Position numbers and translations under genes: made by a program
Part shown: positions 34,301-44,931 of the stretch, one piece after another
How the letters are laid out: each line of letters opens with the position of its first letter
How positions within the stretch are numbered: the stretch's first letter is position 1
The notes under the pieces: generated by a model
What the model was told of the DNA's origin: nothing
Database searches by the model: none
The model's input: the letters and a program-made list of their open reading frames with translations, nothing else
Source: Cycas panzhihuaensis
Taxonomy: Eukaryota; Cycadophyta
Assembly (NCBI GenBank): GCA_023213395.1
Contig: CM041465.1
Coordinates: forward strand, 180,923,741-180,987,740
Length of the DNA: 64,000 bases
Direction of reading: 5' to 3'

Positions 34301-35240
34301 AAATTATTCCTTGCTATAGTTACCTATGGGACGTTTCCCTCTCTGGATATCTGCTTTCTTGCATTGGTATAGAAAATGTCCTGACTGGCCACAATGATAA
34401 CACACATCAAATGCTTTATAGGAACTAATAAAATGACTAGTCTTACTATAACTATAGCAAATCCTTAGACTAATCCTATGAACTCACCCTCTTGCATCTT
34501 TCTAATAGCCTCATGATAAAGCACGACCTTCAAAAGTTCTTCCTCTTCCTATATTGCATCCTCTGAAACCTAGGTTCAATCTCGAGGCAAAGGCATCTTC
34601 TAGTTCACTTGCATCCTCATATCTCCTATTTCTCTGGTCCTATCTTAGCAACAATCCTGTTAGAGTGTCCATTATCATTATTTCTATTTGATCGGTATTA
34701 ATGATGGTGTTTATTATTACATCGAATGATTTAAGTAGTTTACTGACCATAAGTTCCACTAATTTTTGATCAGTGAGAGGAGCATGCGCATTAGAGAGGT
34801 CATTCCTTGGTGAAATTATTTTATGAAAGAAGTCAGTAACTATTTTGGACTCCTTCATATGAAGTTTGAACAATTCTTCTTTCAGGGCTATTATCCTAGC
34901 CTTGTTATTTTGTCCATACAAGTTTCCCAGACACTTCCAAATGCTTTCAGTGGAGTACAAGTTTTCAACATAGATAAGAAGAGAATTTAAAATAGATGAT
35001 TTTAAGATGATAACACATGTACTATCTCAATCTTTCCAGTTGGTTTACTTACACCCAACATCCTTTGGTTTGGTTTTGGATCCAGTTGTAATTCTCCAGG
35101 TACTTTTATCTCTAAGGAGGGTCTCTATCTTAATTTTCCAAATGTGGTAATTAGTATTAGTAAGCTTGTCATTATCAGACAGAGCTAGGATGGAGGGAGC
35201 TATTTCTAAGGACAGAAGAGTGTTTTGGGAGCCTTAAGCT
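34301..35240 (-). pseudogene. copia C gag (broken)
   Basis: Readable on the minus strand from about 35225 (LSLEIAPSILALSDNDKL; the start codon is not clear) through TNTNYHIWKIKIETLLRDKS and the long open core 34960-34640 (SIWKCLGNLYGQNNKAR, LMVSKLLKSFDVIINT). An Arg/Gly stretch follows, then the zinc knuckle CYHCGQSGHFLYQC (about 34370-34410), complete. A UBN2-like copia Gag. Two stops upstream of the core. Confidence 0.86.
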
Positions 35241-35935
35241 ATACAATGGTATAGATTTTTATACTGTACCTAAACTATACGGATGGGGATAAGACCTATA
35301 TCAGAAAAAAGATCTTGGAGAGTAAATAAGAGATCTAAAATTATTTTTATGAGATAGCCTTTGATTTTAGAGAAACCTGGCCTTAAATCTCTAAATGGTG
35401 GTTAGGGTTTCTCACAAATATGAAAATATCTTTGTAAATCCTTAGAAAAACTCTTCACAAAAGCATTAAAATGATTTGTATACTCCAAACAAAGAGTTTC
35501 AGTCTGATATTATCCAAAAAATTGCTCAGATTTGAGAAAAATCTTCAAAAACCTTTGTAGACCTGCATGGCTGGTAAATAGGTTAAAAACCCCTCAAAAA
35601 GACCTCGGATCACTTTGTGGTAGAAGTGAAATATAAAGAGGATGTCGAGATCTACGATCTAGGTGAATTTTGTTGAATTCTGAGAACTTGAATTTTTCAA
35701 GTTCGTACACTACCGTACAGTCACCTATGTACTTGTTTTATGCTCTGATCTTGCTTGTTTAGTCTTCTTGCCTCCTTTTTTTATTTCTATAGATGTATAC
35801 CTCCTTCTTTACTCCAACTTCGTTTGAAGACCTTGTCTTTCTCCTTCATAGTTTGTCTGAGATTACACTTGTCTCTCTCACTTGATCTTGTAGAGACCCT
35901 TTCTTAATCAAGCAAAATAACCTACTCTGATATCA
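35241..35935 (-). other. copia C 5' leader and PBS
   Basis: About 0.7 kb, non-coding. The PBS is at forward 35920-35935 (minus strand TGATATCAGAGTAGGT), a variant of the initiator methionine tRNA site with A for G at position 3. Confidence 0.75.
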
Positions 35936-36117
35936 TGTCAGAATGCTAGACAAAAAATATATGAAGAATGCTTGATGATTACCATTGAGATATTAAGTTA
36001 ATAAATACAATTAGGGTTTGTAACTAACTTATAACTGAAATACATCTAAAGGAAACGTGTCTGTTAGTTATATACATTGAATGTCTATGACATAAGATAA
36101 AACATTACATTCTAACA
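35936..36117 (-). repeat. copia C 5' LTR
   Basis: 182 bases, partner of 23374-23545; minus strand TGTTAGAATG start and TTCTGACA end. Near 90% similar by eye, with a few small indels. Confidence 0.92.
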
Positions 36118-36729
36118 AGATTTAGAAATTTGAATCTAATTATAACTAGAGGAAGCATCCATAGAAGACATGGTTTTAAAACTGGAAGCCCTGTTAATAA
36201 TTTGATCATTGAAAGGTAAAGGGAAACTATCTTTTAAGGCATGCTTCATTGATATTTCTAAAATCAATGCAAATACGAATGGAGTCATTCTCCTTTGCAA
36301 CTAGGACTATATTTGAGACCCAAGTATGATAATCAATAGACTTAATAAATCCTACTTGAAAAAATTTTACAATTTACATCTTTACTACAGTAAAAAACTT
36401 AGAATGAATAGGTCTCTACTTTTGATGATATGGGTGCAGTTTAGAATAAGTCGTGGTCTTATGTATAATGATGTTAGGATAAATGCCTAGCATATTGGTA
36501 TAATCCTAAGAAAAAACATCAGAAAAACTCTTTAAATAATTGCGTATTAAGCAACTTGGAAAGGTGTACATTGATAACCAACCTTAACAATTCAAGGGTT
36601 TTCTTTGGTTGGAAGATTAATATCAATCATGTCTTCAAGTTGCATAACGTTCCCTTCTTCATAATGAGACAATGTGTTAGTAATTAGGGGAAAGAGATAT
36701 TTTGTGGAAAGATTCCCAATAGAAAGAGG
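36118..36729 (-). pseudogene. gypsy F reverse transcriptase, amino-terminal part
   Basis: Minus strand from 36729: linker LGIFPQNISF, then NMLGIYPNIIIHK, a WVSNIVLVAKEN-like segment and RICIDFRNINEACLKDSF...SMDASSSYN (36120-36290). The last is the RT palm entry of Tat/Athila-type gypsy elements (family form CIDFRNLNKACPKD.FPLP). Few stops. It continues across copia C at 23373. The AGAGG at 36725-36729 is the left target copy of gypsy E. Confidence 0.87.
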
Positions 36730-37552
36730 TGTTGGAGCATAATGTGACACGTTGGGCTATGGGCAAACCAGAGAGAAGCCGAGTATCCTTGAACTATCCA
36801 GGTACGAACCATACGGAGGTACGAATGCAGCGAAAAGTGAAGAATCCAGCATTCTGGGTATATATGACAAGTGAGTACCCGATACGTACCTCCTGGCAGA
36901 ACGCAAGCAAATAGGAATGGTACGCATGAGAAGACTAGATAGAAGGGAGCCTGGGGTGACGTCAAACGTATGTACATACATATGGATGAGTTAAGACAGG
37001 CAATTAAGGAAACTAACCAATAGTTAGGAAGAGGTATGTTTGATTGAAAAGGTACGGTTATGATAGATAGTCATAACCCTTCAGTGAAAAGATACTAAGG
37101 AGCATATTTATAAGGCTTCCCAAAGACCATTCAGTTAGGGTGAGAGCCAAGTATACTAGTACACATTGGTACGGAGACCAGTATGCATGGAAGCAGCCTA
37201 AAGCTGTGTATTTTGATGGGTACCTCTTGGGTACACATGTGATAGAGTTAGTGTATAAGGTTGGAATGCATAGGGAATGCATTCTAGCACCTTGTGTAAA
37301 AGAACTATTGCTCAATGAAATAAGAAGTTACGTGGAAATTGTGTATTCTTTGTGTTGCAAGGATTGAATGTGGAATATGTGCTAATTTCTATACTGTTGT
37401 ATGCCGTTGTGATATAATCATGTGGAAACATTAATAAATCTGTGGAATATATGTGGATGATGATGTTGACTGTGTCCTAAACTAGACTATAACCTATGTA
37501 ACCTTGACAAGTGTACCCTTCCCACAAGTGTAGTGGGAAACCTAAGTTAACA
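36730..37552 (+). repeat. gypsy E 5' LTR
   Basis: 823 bases, TGTTGGAGCATAATG to CCTAAGTTAACA. It has many copies of the palindromic core GTAC, mostly as GGTACG or GTACCTC (36801, 36819, 36887 and others). After the end come TTGGTTTTGTTGCC bases that should contain the PBS; I cannot match them to a tRNA with certainty. Confidence 0.93.
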
Positions 37553-37692
37553 TTGGTTTTGTTGCCTATGTCCATTGAGGAGGGATAGGGCCCAGGAATG
37601 TCAAAAAGAGGAATGTGTAAAGGGCAGAGGATCCTGGCTGTCATTGTGATGGCAGACTATAACTAAGCCTCTCACAGCCAGGGGACCTTCCA

Positions 37693-39500
37693 ATGCCACC
37701 TAAGAGGCCTTCAAAGGCAGAAGAGCCACAAAAGGATACTTCACCTAAAGGGAAAGAAACAAGCAGACAAAGGGCATTACGATGGTCAAAAGATTCAAAA
37801 CTAAGAAGGACAAGAAGATTAAGTTCGTAGAACAACGAGACTAAGGGATAGTCCATTGAAGAATCTAAGGTAAGTGGAACCCAAACAGCTCAAGCACAAA
37901 GAGGGAACTAATGGTGAATGTATGGTATTAACACCAGCACCAATCAAAGATGACCTGTTTAGCCCAGAATATGAAGAACAACCAAAGGTGGATGAGGAGC
38001 ATAAAGAAACTTTAAAAGAGGGAAGTATACCTGTGGAGGACAGTTCGAAGGACCTAAGTGGCAGTGAAAAGAAGGTGGAGGAAGGTCCCTCGGCATATTG
38101 GGAAAATAAGCTTACAAGATAGCTTTTTGAGGATTCATCAGACAAGGGATCTAATCAATCATATATAACAGTGATACCATTAAAAATACAAGTACCAGGT
38201 GTAGTAGAACCTATACATATTAAAACTCCATTTAAGAATCCATTATTTGAGAAGAATAATACTACAATAGGCACTCTAAGTACATCTCCAAAGGAGAAGA
38301 GTGAAGGGAAAGAGACCAAATCCAGTCAGGAGGAGAAAGGGGAAGAATCACCATCAGGTGGGACACCATTACAATCTCCCAAGATAAATGATTATAGAGA
38401 TTTTGGGAAGTTGATTTTTAATGACACTTCGGATGCAGCCGAACATGTATGCCTCTTTCAAAATCTGATTGATGTGAAGAAGATTACAGATGAGGATGAG
38501 ATAAAAGTCAGATTTGCACTACACTAGCAGAATCTGGTTGGCATGGTATAAAGAAGTAAACAAGAATGATTCATGGGTGAAAATAAAGAAATCCTTTGAA
38601 GAAAGATTCCAGAAATTCCAAAGCAATGAAGCTATGGAAATTGCCCTTAGGAAAATCAAACAAAGGCCAGGAGAATCAGTGTTAACTTATATCAGCAGAA
38701 TGAAAATTATTGTACCCAGTATGATTAATGAAACAGTCACTAACCACAATATGAAGAATTATTTTGTTAGGGGATTGAACGAGAAACTGAGAGCCATGAT
38801 GCATGCTCATCTATTAAAGTCATTCAAAAATGCCCAAGATTTAGCATTAGACTTTGAGATGGAGATGGATGCACAAGATGGAGGACACGACTCCCTCTTA
38901 TTAAAATTGTAAGGGAAAATCAGGGAACTTAAATAACACCAGTATAATCGACCCTTCTGCTAGGTAGGAGTAACAGAAGAGGAATCAAAATTAGAAGCCC
39001 TAAGAAAGGAAGTGGTGAGACTGAAAATAAAAAACAACAGAGAAGAGGAAACAACAAAGAAGAAAGACCATGAAGGCAGAGTGACAAAATGGTGCCACAT
39101 CTGTGAGGAAAATTCACACACGACGAAAGAATGTGAACTCAACCCCAAAAATAGCGCATTGCACCAAAGGGACAAATGGTGCTACATATACGATGTAGAT
39201 ACGCATATGACCAAAGATTGCTTCTATAATCCAAAAGGAAAAGCATATAGAGGATGAGGTAAGGGAAGGGGAGGCAACCCACCTCAGAACATTTATACAA
39301 CGAGCGGTACACTAGAGCCCTCGAGGAAGAAATAACCAATGGGAAGATGCCTCATTTGTTTACAATTTGGGCATTAGAAATCCGAATGCCCAACCAAATG
39401 AGAATACGAACAAAAATTGTTCGTATGTAACAATTGCGGACCAAGTGAGCATAAAATAGAGGACTATAAAGGAAAAGCTAAAGCCCCTAACCTAATGACA
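37693..39500 (+). pseudogene. gypsy E gag with multiple zinc knuckles (broken)
   Basis: Likely start at the ATG 37693 (MPPKRPSKAEEPQKD, basic). A frameshift leads into an acidic, Ser/Glu-rich segment (37874-38526), then after another shift the Gag core 38514-38912 (RIWLAWYKEVNKNDSW, IKQRPGESVLTYISRM, YFVRGLNEKLRAMM). Zinc knuckles follow: CHICEENSHTTKEC (39092-39133, complete), CYIYDVDTHMTKDC (39181-39222, second Cys lost) and weaker ones at about 39350-39470. Several knuckles in a row are unusual for gypsy Gag, which usually has one. Confidence 0.83.
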
Positions 39501-39752
39501 ATTATATTGGAAAGTAAAAATATGAAACTCCAAAACAGATAAAAGGAGAAAGAAAATGAAGGATATCCAAATCCGCAGACAGAAATAAATCAGTTTAAAC
39601 AAGTGAAACAAGTGTTGGAGGGCTTAGCTTAAGAAGAAAGTGCATTACCAATAGGGAAGCCAGAAACCAAATATGTATACGTAAGAAAAAACAAGCAAAA
39701 AGAGAAAGATAACATACCAGAAGAACCAAAGGTACAGCCTCAAATGGTATAG

Positions 39753-40255
39753 ATGGAAGAATTATTCAAAGGATTACCAGCTGAGGACATTCCAAGAATA
39801 TTATTGCTAATGGAGAATTTGGTAAAACAACTACAATTAACTATTCCCCTATGCCAAGCAATTGATTGTATTAAAGGAGGGATATTACAATGTGGAATTA
39901 CGAAAAGTTTAAAGAAAGTGATGCCATCATTCGACATGGATCCCATGGTGATAATGGTGGTATTGGGAGAAACATTCCCGAAAGTGATTGTCGATGGAGG
40001 CACATCCGTCAACATATTACCTACTTCGACATGGCAAAAATTGAGAAGCTTGAAATTAGAGGCAGCAACATATTCATTGAAGTTGGCCAACGAATTATTA
40101 GTGTGACTTGTGGGAAGGTTAGCTGACATCAAGGTAGATGTGGCAGGAATTATAGTGAAAATTGACTTTACCATCGTAGAAACAGAAAAAGGGGCAACAC
40201 CCTATCTAGCATTATTAGGAAGGCCTTGGCTATACAAGACCTAGTGCCTCCAAAA
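39753..40255 (+). pseudogene. gypsy E aspartic protease (broken)
   Basis: Reading MEELFKGLPAEDIPRIL, then KVIVDGGTSVNILP (active site at about 39990, D-G-G form found in Tat/Athila-type proteases), WQKLRSLKLEA, a stop at 40106, VKIDFTIVETEKGATPYLALLGRPW (40155-40230) and a stop after YKT. The LLGRPW motif is the usual end of the retropepsin fold. No RT follows, which is the anomaly of this element. Confidence 0.85.
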
Positions 40256-41050
40256 CTAGAAGAATGTGACCTTTACTTTATCGGATAATGGGAATAAAGT
40301 GGTATTACCAATGTTGAGAAGAAACTCCATTGAGATGATACCAGACGAAGGATCCAGCACAATCGTCGTAAGTGAAACAACAGCCTCTTCCCTCGATGAA
40401 GAAAATCTTTACCATACAACCGAAGAGTCCACCAAATTAATCGACTGCCAAGAAGCAGAACCAACATACTTTGGAGAAATTTACAACTCTTCAGATGATG
40501 AAAACGAGATGAGATTTGTGGATTACTGGCTATAAGATGCATATGAAGTCAACCCCTCATCCTATAGGTGTAACCTACTTTCTCGGAATGTAATTGAGGA
40601 CGTTGATATTAAATCTAAATCTGTTGATTATACAAATATTAATAATAACATTAAAAACCTAGACCCAAACCCAAATCCCCCTTTTAACCCAAACCCTTAT
40701 CCTAATTCACCTCCCAATACCCCAACCCCCTCTAACCCTAACCTTCCCTCTACCTCCAGAGTGGGTCTTGAGGTAGACTGCCCTTCCCTACCCCCATCCC
40801 AACCCAAGGAAGGAAGTAACGAACCTTTCTCATCTTCTTTAGAGGTACACCTACCCAGTGAAAGATCCTTTTCAACGATCGGTACCAAATTTAAGGAAGA
40901 AGAAAAGGAACTTGCTGAGAGTATCCCTAGAGATTTTGGTCTAGGAAACAAAGTTGCCACTCCAGAAGAAAGAAATCATGGAGAATACGTTGGAGATTAT
41001 GTGAAGCCCTTTTATGAAGAACCACTATATGGAATTTCCCATTTGATACA
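40256..41050 (+). other. gypsy E linker in place of RT and integrase core
   Basis: Mostly open in one frame with few stops: an acidic part at 40266-40533 (MIPDEGSSTIVVSE, EPTYFGEIYNSSDDENEM), a Pro/Asn-rich run at 40660-40760 (repeats of PNPNPP-type words), then a Glu/Ser-rich part. None of the RT, RNase H or integrase motifs (LDD, DFR, HHCC, D-D-E) is present in any frame. About 0.8 kb replaces what would be about 2.5-3 kb. Confidence 0.75.
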
Positions 41051-41384
41051 TTATAGAGAACATTGGTTGGAAGAAGGAATAATAAACGAAGATCAATTAA
41101 GGGATCATAAGAAGAAACTGACAAAGCATACCACACCAAGGAAAAGGCGAAAAAGGACAAGGCACGACCGCCATGACAAGACATCATATTTCAAGAAGGG
41201 TGATCAAGTATGGCGATTTGACAATAAATCCCAAACAACCCAAGGAGAATTGAAGATGCATTGGAAAGGCCCATATATGATTAAGAAGGTGTACCAGAAT
41301 GGCACTATCCAGTTGAAGAAACTATCAAGCTAACTATTGCCTGAAATGGTCAAGGGTAGTAAACTGAAACCCTATATCAACTAG
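41051..41384 (+). pseudogene. gypsy E integrase carboxyl-terminal domain
   Basis: Reads RHDRHDKTSYFKKGDQVWRF, then GELKMHWKGPYMIKKVYQNG, TIQLKKLSS, a stop, and VKGSKLKPYIN. This is the familiar tail of plant gypsy integrases (F.VGD.VW..D, HW.GPY.I..V..NG..QL, V.G..LK.Y). It is preceded by a very basic stretch (TPRKRRKRTR), possibly a nuclear localisation signal. Only this tail of integrase is present. Confidence 0.85.
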
Positions 41385-41639
41385 GGTGGAGCAGCTCACC
41401 AACCGAATCAGCTAGTTGTACTATAGCGCGTTGCATGAAGTTGAGGCAAATCAATTTTCCTTGATACCGGAATGTGATCCAGTTTGGTATGGAAATAAAA
41501 ATACAAAAAAAAATTGAAAAAAACAAGAAAAAATAATCGTAACTCATACTATATACATAAGCAATAAGAAGAATCATTAATAACAAGGATATTACCAAGG
41601 ATAAGAAAGAATTCTGTCAAAGAAATCTGAATTTTTATA

Positions 41640-41950
41640 TATATATCGGTAAAATACACTATATGTACCAGGAAAAGTATGTTACCAGGTACGCACTGTG
41701 TAAAATACATTATACATATCAGAAAAGTAGGCTATTTGGTACACACTGTATAAACTAAGGTAAAATACACTTTGCGTATCGAAAAAAGTATGTTATCTGG
41801 TACGCACTATATAAAACAAGCCAAAATACGTTATGTATACCGGAAAAGTATGCTATGGGGTACACATAGTAAAAAATGGATAAGTTAAATAGTTTATACT
41901 ATGCGTACTTGAAAAAGTATCTTGGTCAATGCACGCATAGAACAAAGAGG
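41640..41950 (+). repeat. gypsy E tandem repeats, about 60-65 base unit
   Basis: Five imperfect copies of a unit with AAAATACAcTATGTGTAcC-like, GGAAAAGTATGTTA-like and GGTACGCACT-like words (starts near 41648, 41701, 41759, 41822 and 41887). It lies between pol and the extra ORF. The GTAC cores are the same as those that recur in the LTR. Confidence 0.8.
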
Positions 41951-42219
41951 CAAATAAGACAAAAGTATATATTACATACCTACAAGCATTCCCGTAAGGT
42001 ACGCAACAGGAGATTGAGCATAATTCTGTCTGAATTCTCAACAGCAACCAGCCGAGCACAACCCTTGTAATCCAGGGAGATAGAAGGACGAAATTTGGCC
42101 TCAAATTAGCAAGTATAAAATCCAGCAAACAGTAACCATACCAGTAAAGGTATGCATGTAGGATTCATACCCATAATCTAGGATTATTTCAGTTTTCTCT
42201 CTGGAATCCCATAGCCAGC

Positions 42220-43305
42220 ATGAAGACAGCAGATTGTCAGGAGACTTTCACACCCAGATTAAAGAAGGACCTCGAAGCATTACCCTCTCAATTTCAGGCA
42301 AAAATTAAGCAAGCTGCTTGGGGAGAGTACATATACTGTAACCCTATGTACTATGACCCAGAAATTATGGAAAATATTCTAACAGAATTTAAAAAGGACA
42401 TGAGCAAAATTAAGCTAGATGCAGAGACAGTACATTTGATAATAGGACTTCCCAACGAAGGGGAAGTACCCACAGTAACCAAACGCTCAGAAGTAGACCG
42501 TGAGTTATGGCTAAAGGAGTTCTGCCAAGAACACATACAACTAACTTCAGGTGGAATCCGTGTGGTAGATATAAAAGGCATCTAATTACAATGGATAGCA
42601 AAAGTTATTAATTCTAGGTTTTTGTCAAAAAGAAAATACACATACATTCAAGGGGGAATGATGCCAATATTATTGAAGATTCGTGATGGAGAGAAAATGG
42701 ATTGGTCAGAATTCCTAGCAGAAGACATGCGGCAGCAAATTCAGGAAATAATGACTCATCCTCTTCGCCACCCTTCATTGTTGTTAGCTATCCTATTTTA
42801 TCAGTGTCCAAATGTACAACTAGTGAAAACAACCACTTCTCCAAAGTAACCCCTAATTAAATGGTGGGTGACTGAGTTTCCAGATACAACACAGAATCCA
42901 GAAGTTAAAAGGAGAGTATAAAAGTAGATGAGTAAGGTTCTTAAATGGTTGCAGTAAACCCCTGGGACACCCATTCCTCATCGGGTTAAGCAAACCATAA
43001 GGAAAAATAGCAAAAGAAAGAAGGATGAGGAAGAACCAGTAGAGGCAGAAGAAGTCGAACCTTTGCTAGAAGAATGGGAAGATTTTCCACTCATAATGGA
43101 AACAAGAGAGACATTAGTACCACCCCTGACAGATAATAAATCCAGCGAGATCATACATCTATTTATGGATATGGAAGAAGGGTATAAGGCAGAAATAGCT
43201 GCCCTTTAGGAGAAAATTAAAGAAAAATATATAATAGTTGCCACACTGACCCAAATCAATAAAGAAATTCTAGCTATAAGACAGCGGCAGCAAGAGCAGC
43301 CTTGA
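42220..43305 (+). pseudogene. gypsy E extra ORF before the 3' LTR (function unknown, broken)
   Basis: Starts at ATG 42220 (MKTADCQETFTPRLKKDLEA) and is open for 121 codons; after one TAA (42583-42585) the same frame continues to a stop at 42847-42849, then with more stops to about 43305. It is about 360 codons in all. Features: LIIGLPNEGEVPT, ELWLKEFCQEHIQL, TYIQGGMMPILLKIRDGEKMD, LLAILFYQCPN, then an acidic part and a coiled-coil-like end (EMEEGYKAEIAAL..KIKEK, EILAIRQRQQEQ). I do not recognise it. The position is that of additional ORFs known between pol and the 3' LTR in some plant gypsy elements. No clear signal peptide or membrane segment, so an env-like protein is not supported. Confidence 0.7.
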
Positions 43306-43389
43306 GAAGGGGAGGGGGAGGAATACCCCAAATTTTAAAAATTTTATTGAGCAAGGATGCTCAAACCCTTTATGTTGACTGGGGATAAA
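43300..43389 (+). other. gypsy E polypurine tracts
   Basis: A long purine run GAGAAGGGGAGGGGGAGGAA (43304-43323) lies about 67 bases before the LTR, and a shorter GACTGGGGATAAA (43377-43389) abuts it. The abutting one is the likely plus-strand primer; the longer may be a second site. Confidence 0.65.
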
Positions 43390-44224
43390 TGTTGGAGCAT
43401 AATGTAACACGTTGGGCTATGGACAGACCAGAGAGAAGCTGAGTATCCTTGGACTATGCAGGTATGGATCATATAGAGGTACGTATGTAGCGAAAAGTGA
43501 AGAATCCAGCATTCTGGGTACGTATGACAGGTGCATACCTCGTAAAGGTATGCAACATAGATACGTACCTCCTGGCAGAATGCAAGCAAATAAAAACAGT
43601 GTGCATGAGAAGATTGGACAGAAGGGAGCCTAGGGTGACATCAGATATACGTACAGATGAGTTAAAACAGGCAATTAAGGAAACTAGCCAATGGTTAGGA
43701 AGAGGTATGCTTGACTGAAAAGGTACGGTTATGACAGACAGTTATAACCCTTCAGCGAAAAGACACCAAGGAGCGTATTTATGAGGCTTCCCAAGGACCA
43801 TTCGGTTAGGGTGAGAGCCAAGTATACTAGTACACAGTAGTACGGAGACCAGTATGCATGGAAGCAGCCTGAAGCCATGTATTTTGATGGGTACCTCTTG
43901 GGTACGCATGTGACAGAGTTTGTGTATAAGGCTGGAATGCACAGGGAATGCATTCCAGCACCTTGTGTAAAAGAACTATTGCTTAATGAAATAAGAAGTT
44001 ACGTGAAAATTGTGTATTCTCTGTGTTGTAAGGATTGAATATGGAATATGTGCTTATTTCTATACTGTTGTGTGCCGTTGTGATATAATCATGTGGAAAC
44101 ATTAATAAATCTATGGAATATATGTGGATAATGATGTTAACTGTGTCCTAAACTAGACTATAACCTGTGGAACCTTGACAAGTGTACCCCTCCCACAAGT
44201 GCAGTGGGGAAACCTAAGTCAACA
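43390..44224 (+). repeat. gypsy E 3' LTR
   Basis: 835 bases, TGTTGGAGCATAATG to CCTAAGTCAACA. About 90% similar to the 5' LTR by eye, with an inserted GTAAAGGTATGCAACATAGAT-like piece at about 43540-43560 that adds another GGTATG unit. Confidence 0.93.
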
Positions 44225-44931
44225 AGAGGTGAAATACTTCAAAAACTATAGTCTGTGATGCTTAAGTAGGAGTTCTATATGAGGGCCCATCATAGGCTTA
44301 ATGTTGGCTTTGCCATTTTCAAGGTAATCAATGTCAAAAGGGTGATTTAGCAACCAAGGAGGTTATATGGCTAGTAATAAAACATCATCATAGTTTAAAT
44401 TCTTTAATGATGTGAGATTTTGATCAATAAAATCATTTGGAGTGTTCACATGGTTAAGGATATCCATAACGATTTTTTCATCAATGAACAAATCAAGATC
44501 AGAATCCTAAATAGGCAAAGAAGCCAAAGAAACTTCATAAGATTTATCAATTTCAGAGATCACATGATGTATGAAATTAATTAAGCATAAAGGAAGTTCC
44601 TTAAAAGCATTCTTCACATCAGATGCATTTGATGGTAAGATTCCATATGAACCAAACTGTAAAGGAAGAAATCGTGATGTTTTACCTTTATCATCAAAAG
44701 GAACTCTATGAATTGATTTTGAAAATGGAAAATTAGAAGCAATAGTGCATTTTATTATAAAATCCTTGCCATTGTGGACATCCTTGAGTTCACCAAATAG
44801 AGAAAAACATATTACTCCCATTTGATTCAACTAAGGATGACTTAATAACAAGTTATAATCTAAAGTTTTGTCAATGGGAGCGATTCTACTATTTATAGTT
44901 TTAACTTTAGTAGAGATTGGAAGTACAATTA
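44225..44931 (-). pseudogene. gypsy F protease end and linker to RT
   Basis: Minus strand from 44931: VLPISTKVKTINSR, PIDKTLDYNLLLSHP, MGVICFSLFGELKDV: the second half of a retropepsin with LDYNLLLGRPW-type ending (SHP for GRP). Then a loosely conserved linker towards the RT at 36729. It joins the protease start at 51905-52285 when gypsy G is removed. Confidence 0.83.

Larger units (their letters stand above)
23374..36117 (-). mobile_element. copia C, full-length element interrupted by copia D
   Basis: LTRs 23374-23545 and 35936-36117, flanked by a perfect AGATT duplication (23369-23373 and 36118-36122). Without D it is about 5.2 kb. It sits in the RT of F: removing it and one AGATT rejoins the RT frame (QIQIS..DHHK). 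The order on the minus strand is LTR, PBS, gag, protease, integrase, RT, RNase H, PPT, LTR. Unusually, the LTRs are only 172 and 182 bases while the coding part is complete. Confidence 0.93.
36730..44224 (+). mobile_element. gypsy E, element lacking RT/RNase H/integrase core
   Basis: LTRs 36730-37552 and 43390-44224 with a perfect AGAGG duplication (36725-36729 and 44225-44229), inserted in the protease-RT linker of F in the opposite orientation. Internal order: gag, zinc knuckles, protease, a low-complexity linker, only the last part of integrase, a tandem-repeat block, an extra ORF, a purine tract, LTR. It has the ends needed for mobility but no polymerase, so it would have depended on another element if the loss came before insertion. 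Confidence 0.92.

Noticed and set aside
36684-37367. Open frames on both strands in the gypsy E LTRs (also 43344-43953)
   Set aside because: LTR sequence with no known domain; the frames differ between the 5' and 3' copies.
42351-42601. Minus-strand frames opposite the extra ORF of gypsy E
   Set aside because: Mirror of the sense reading, which is longer, begins with a good ATG and continues past its single stop in the same frame.
42220-43305. An envelope-like gene in gypsy E
   Set aside because: No signal peptide, no transmembrane segment and no cleavage-type site is visible; position alone is not enough.
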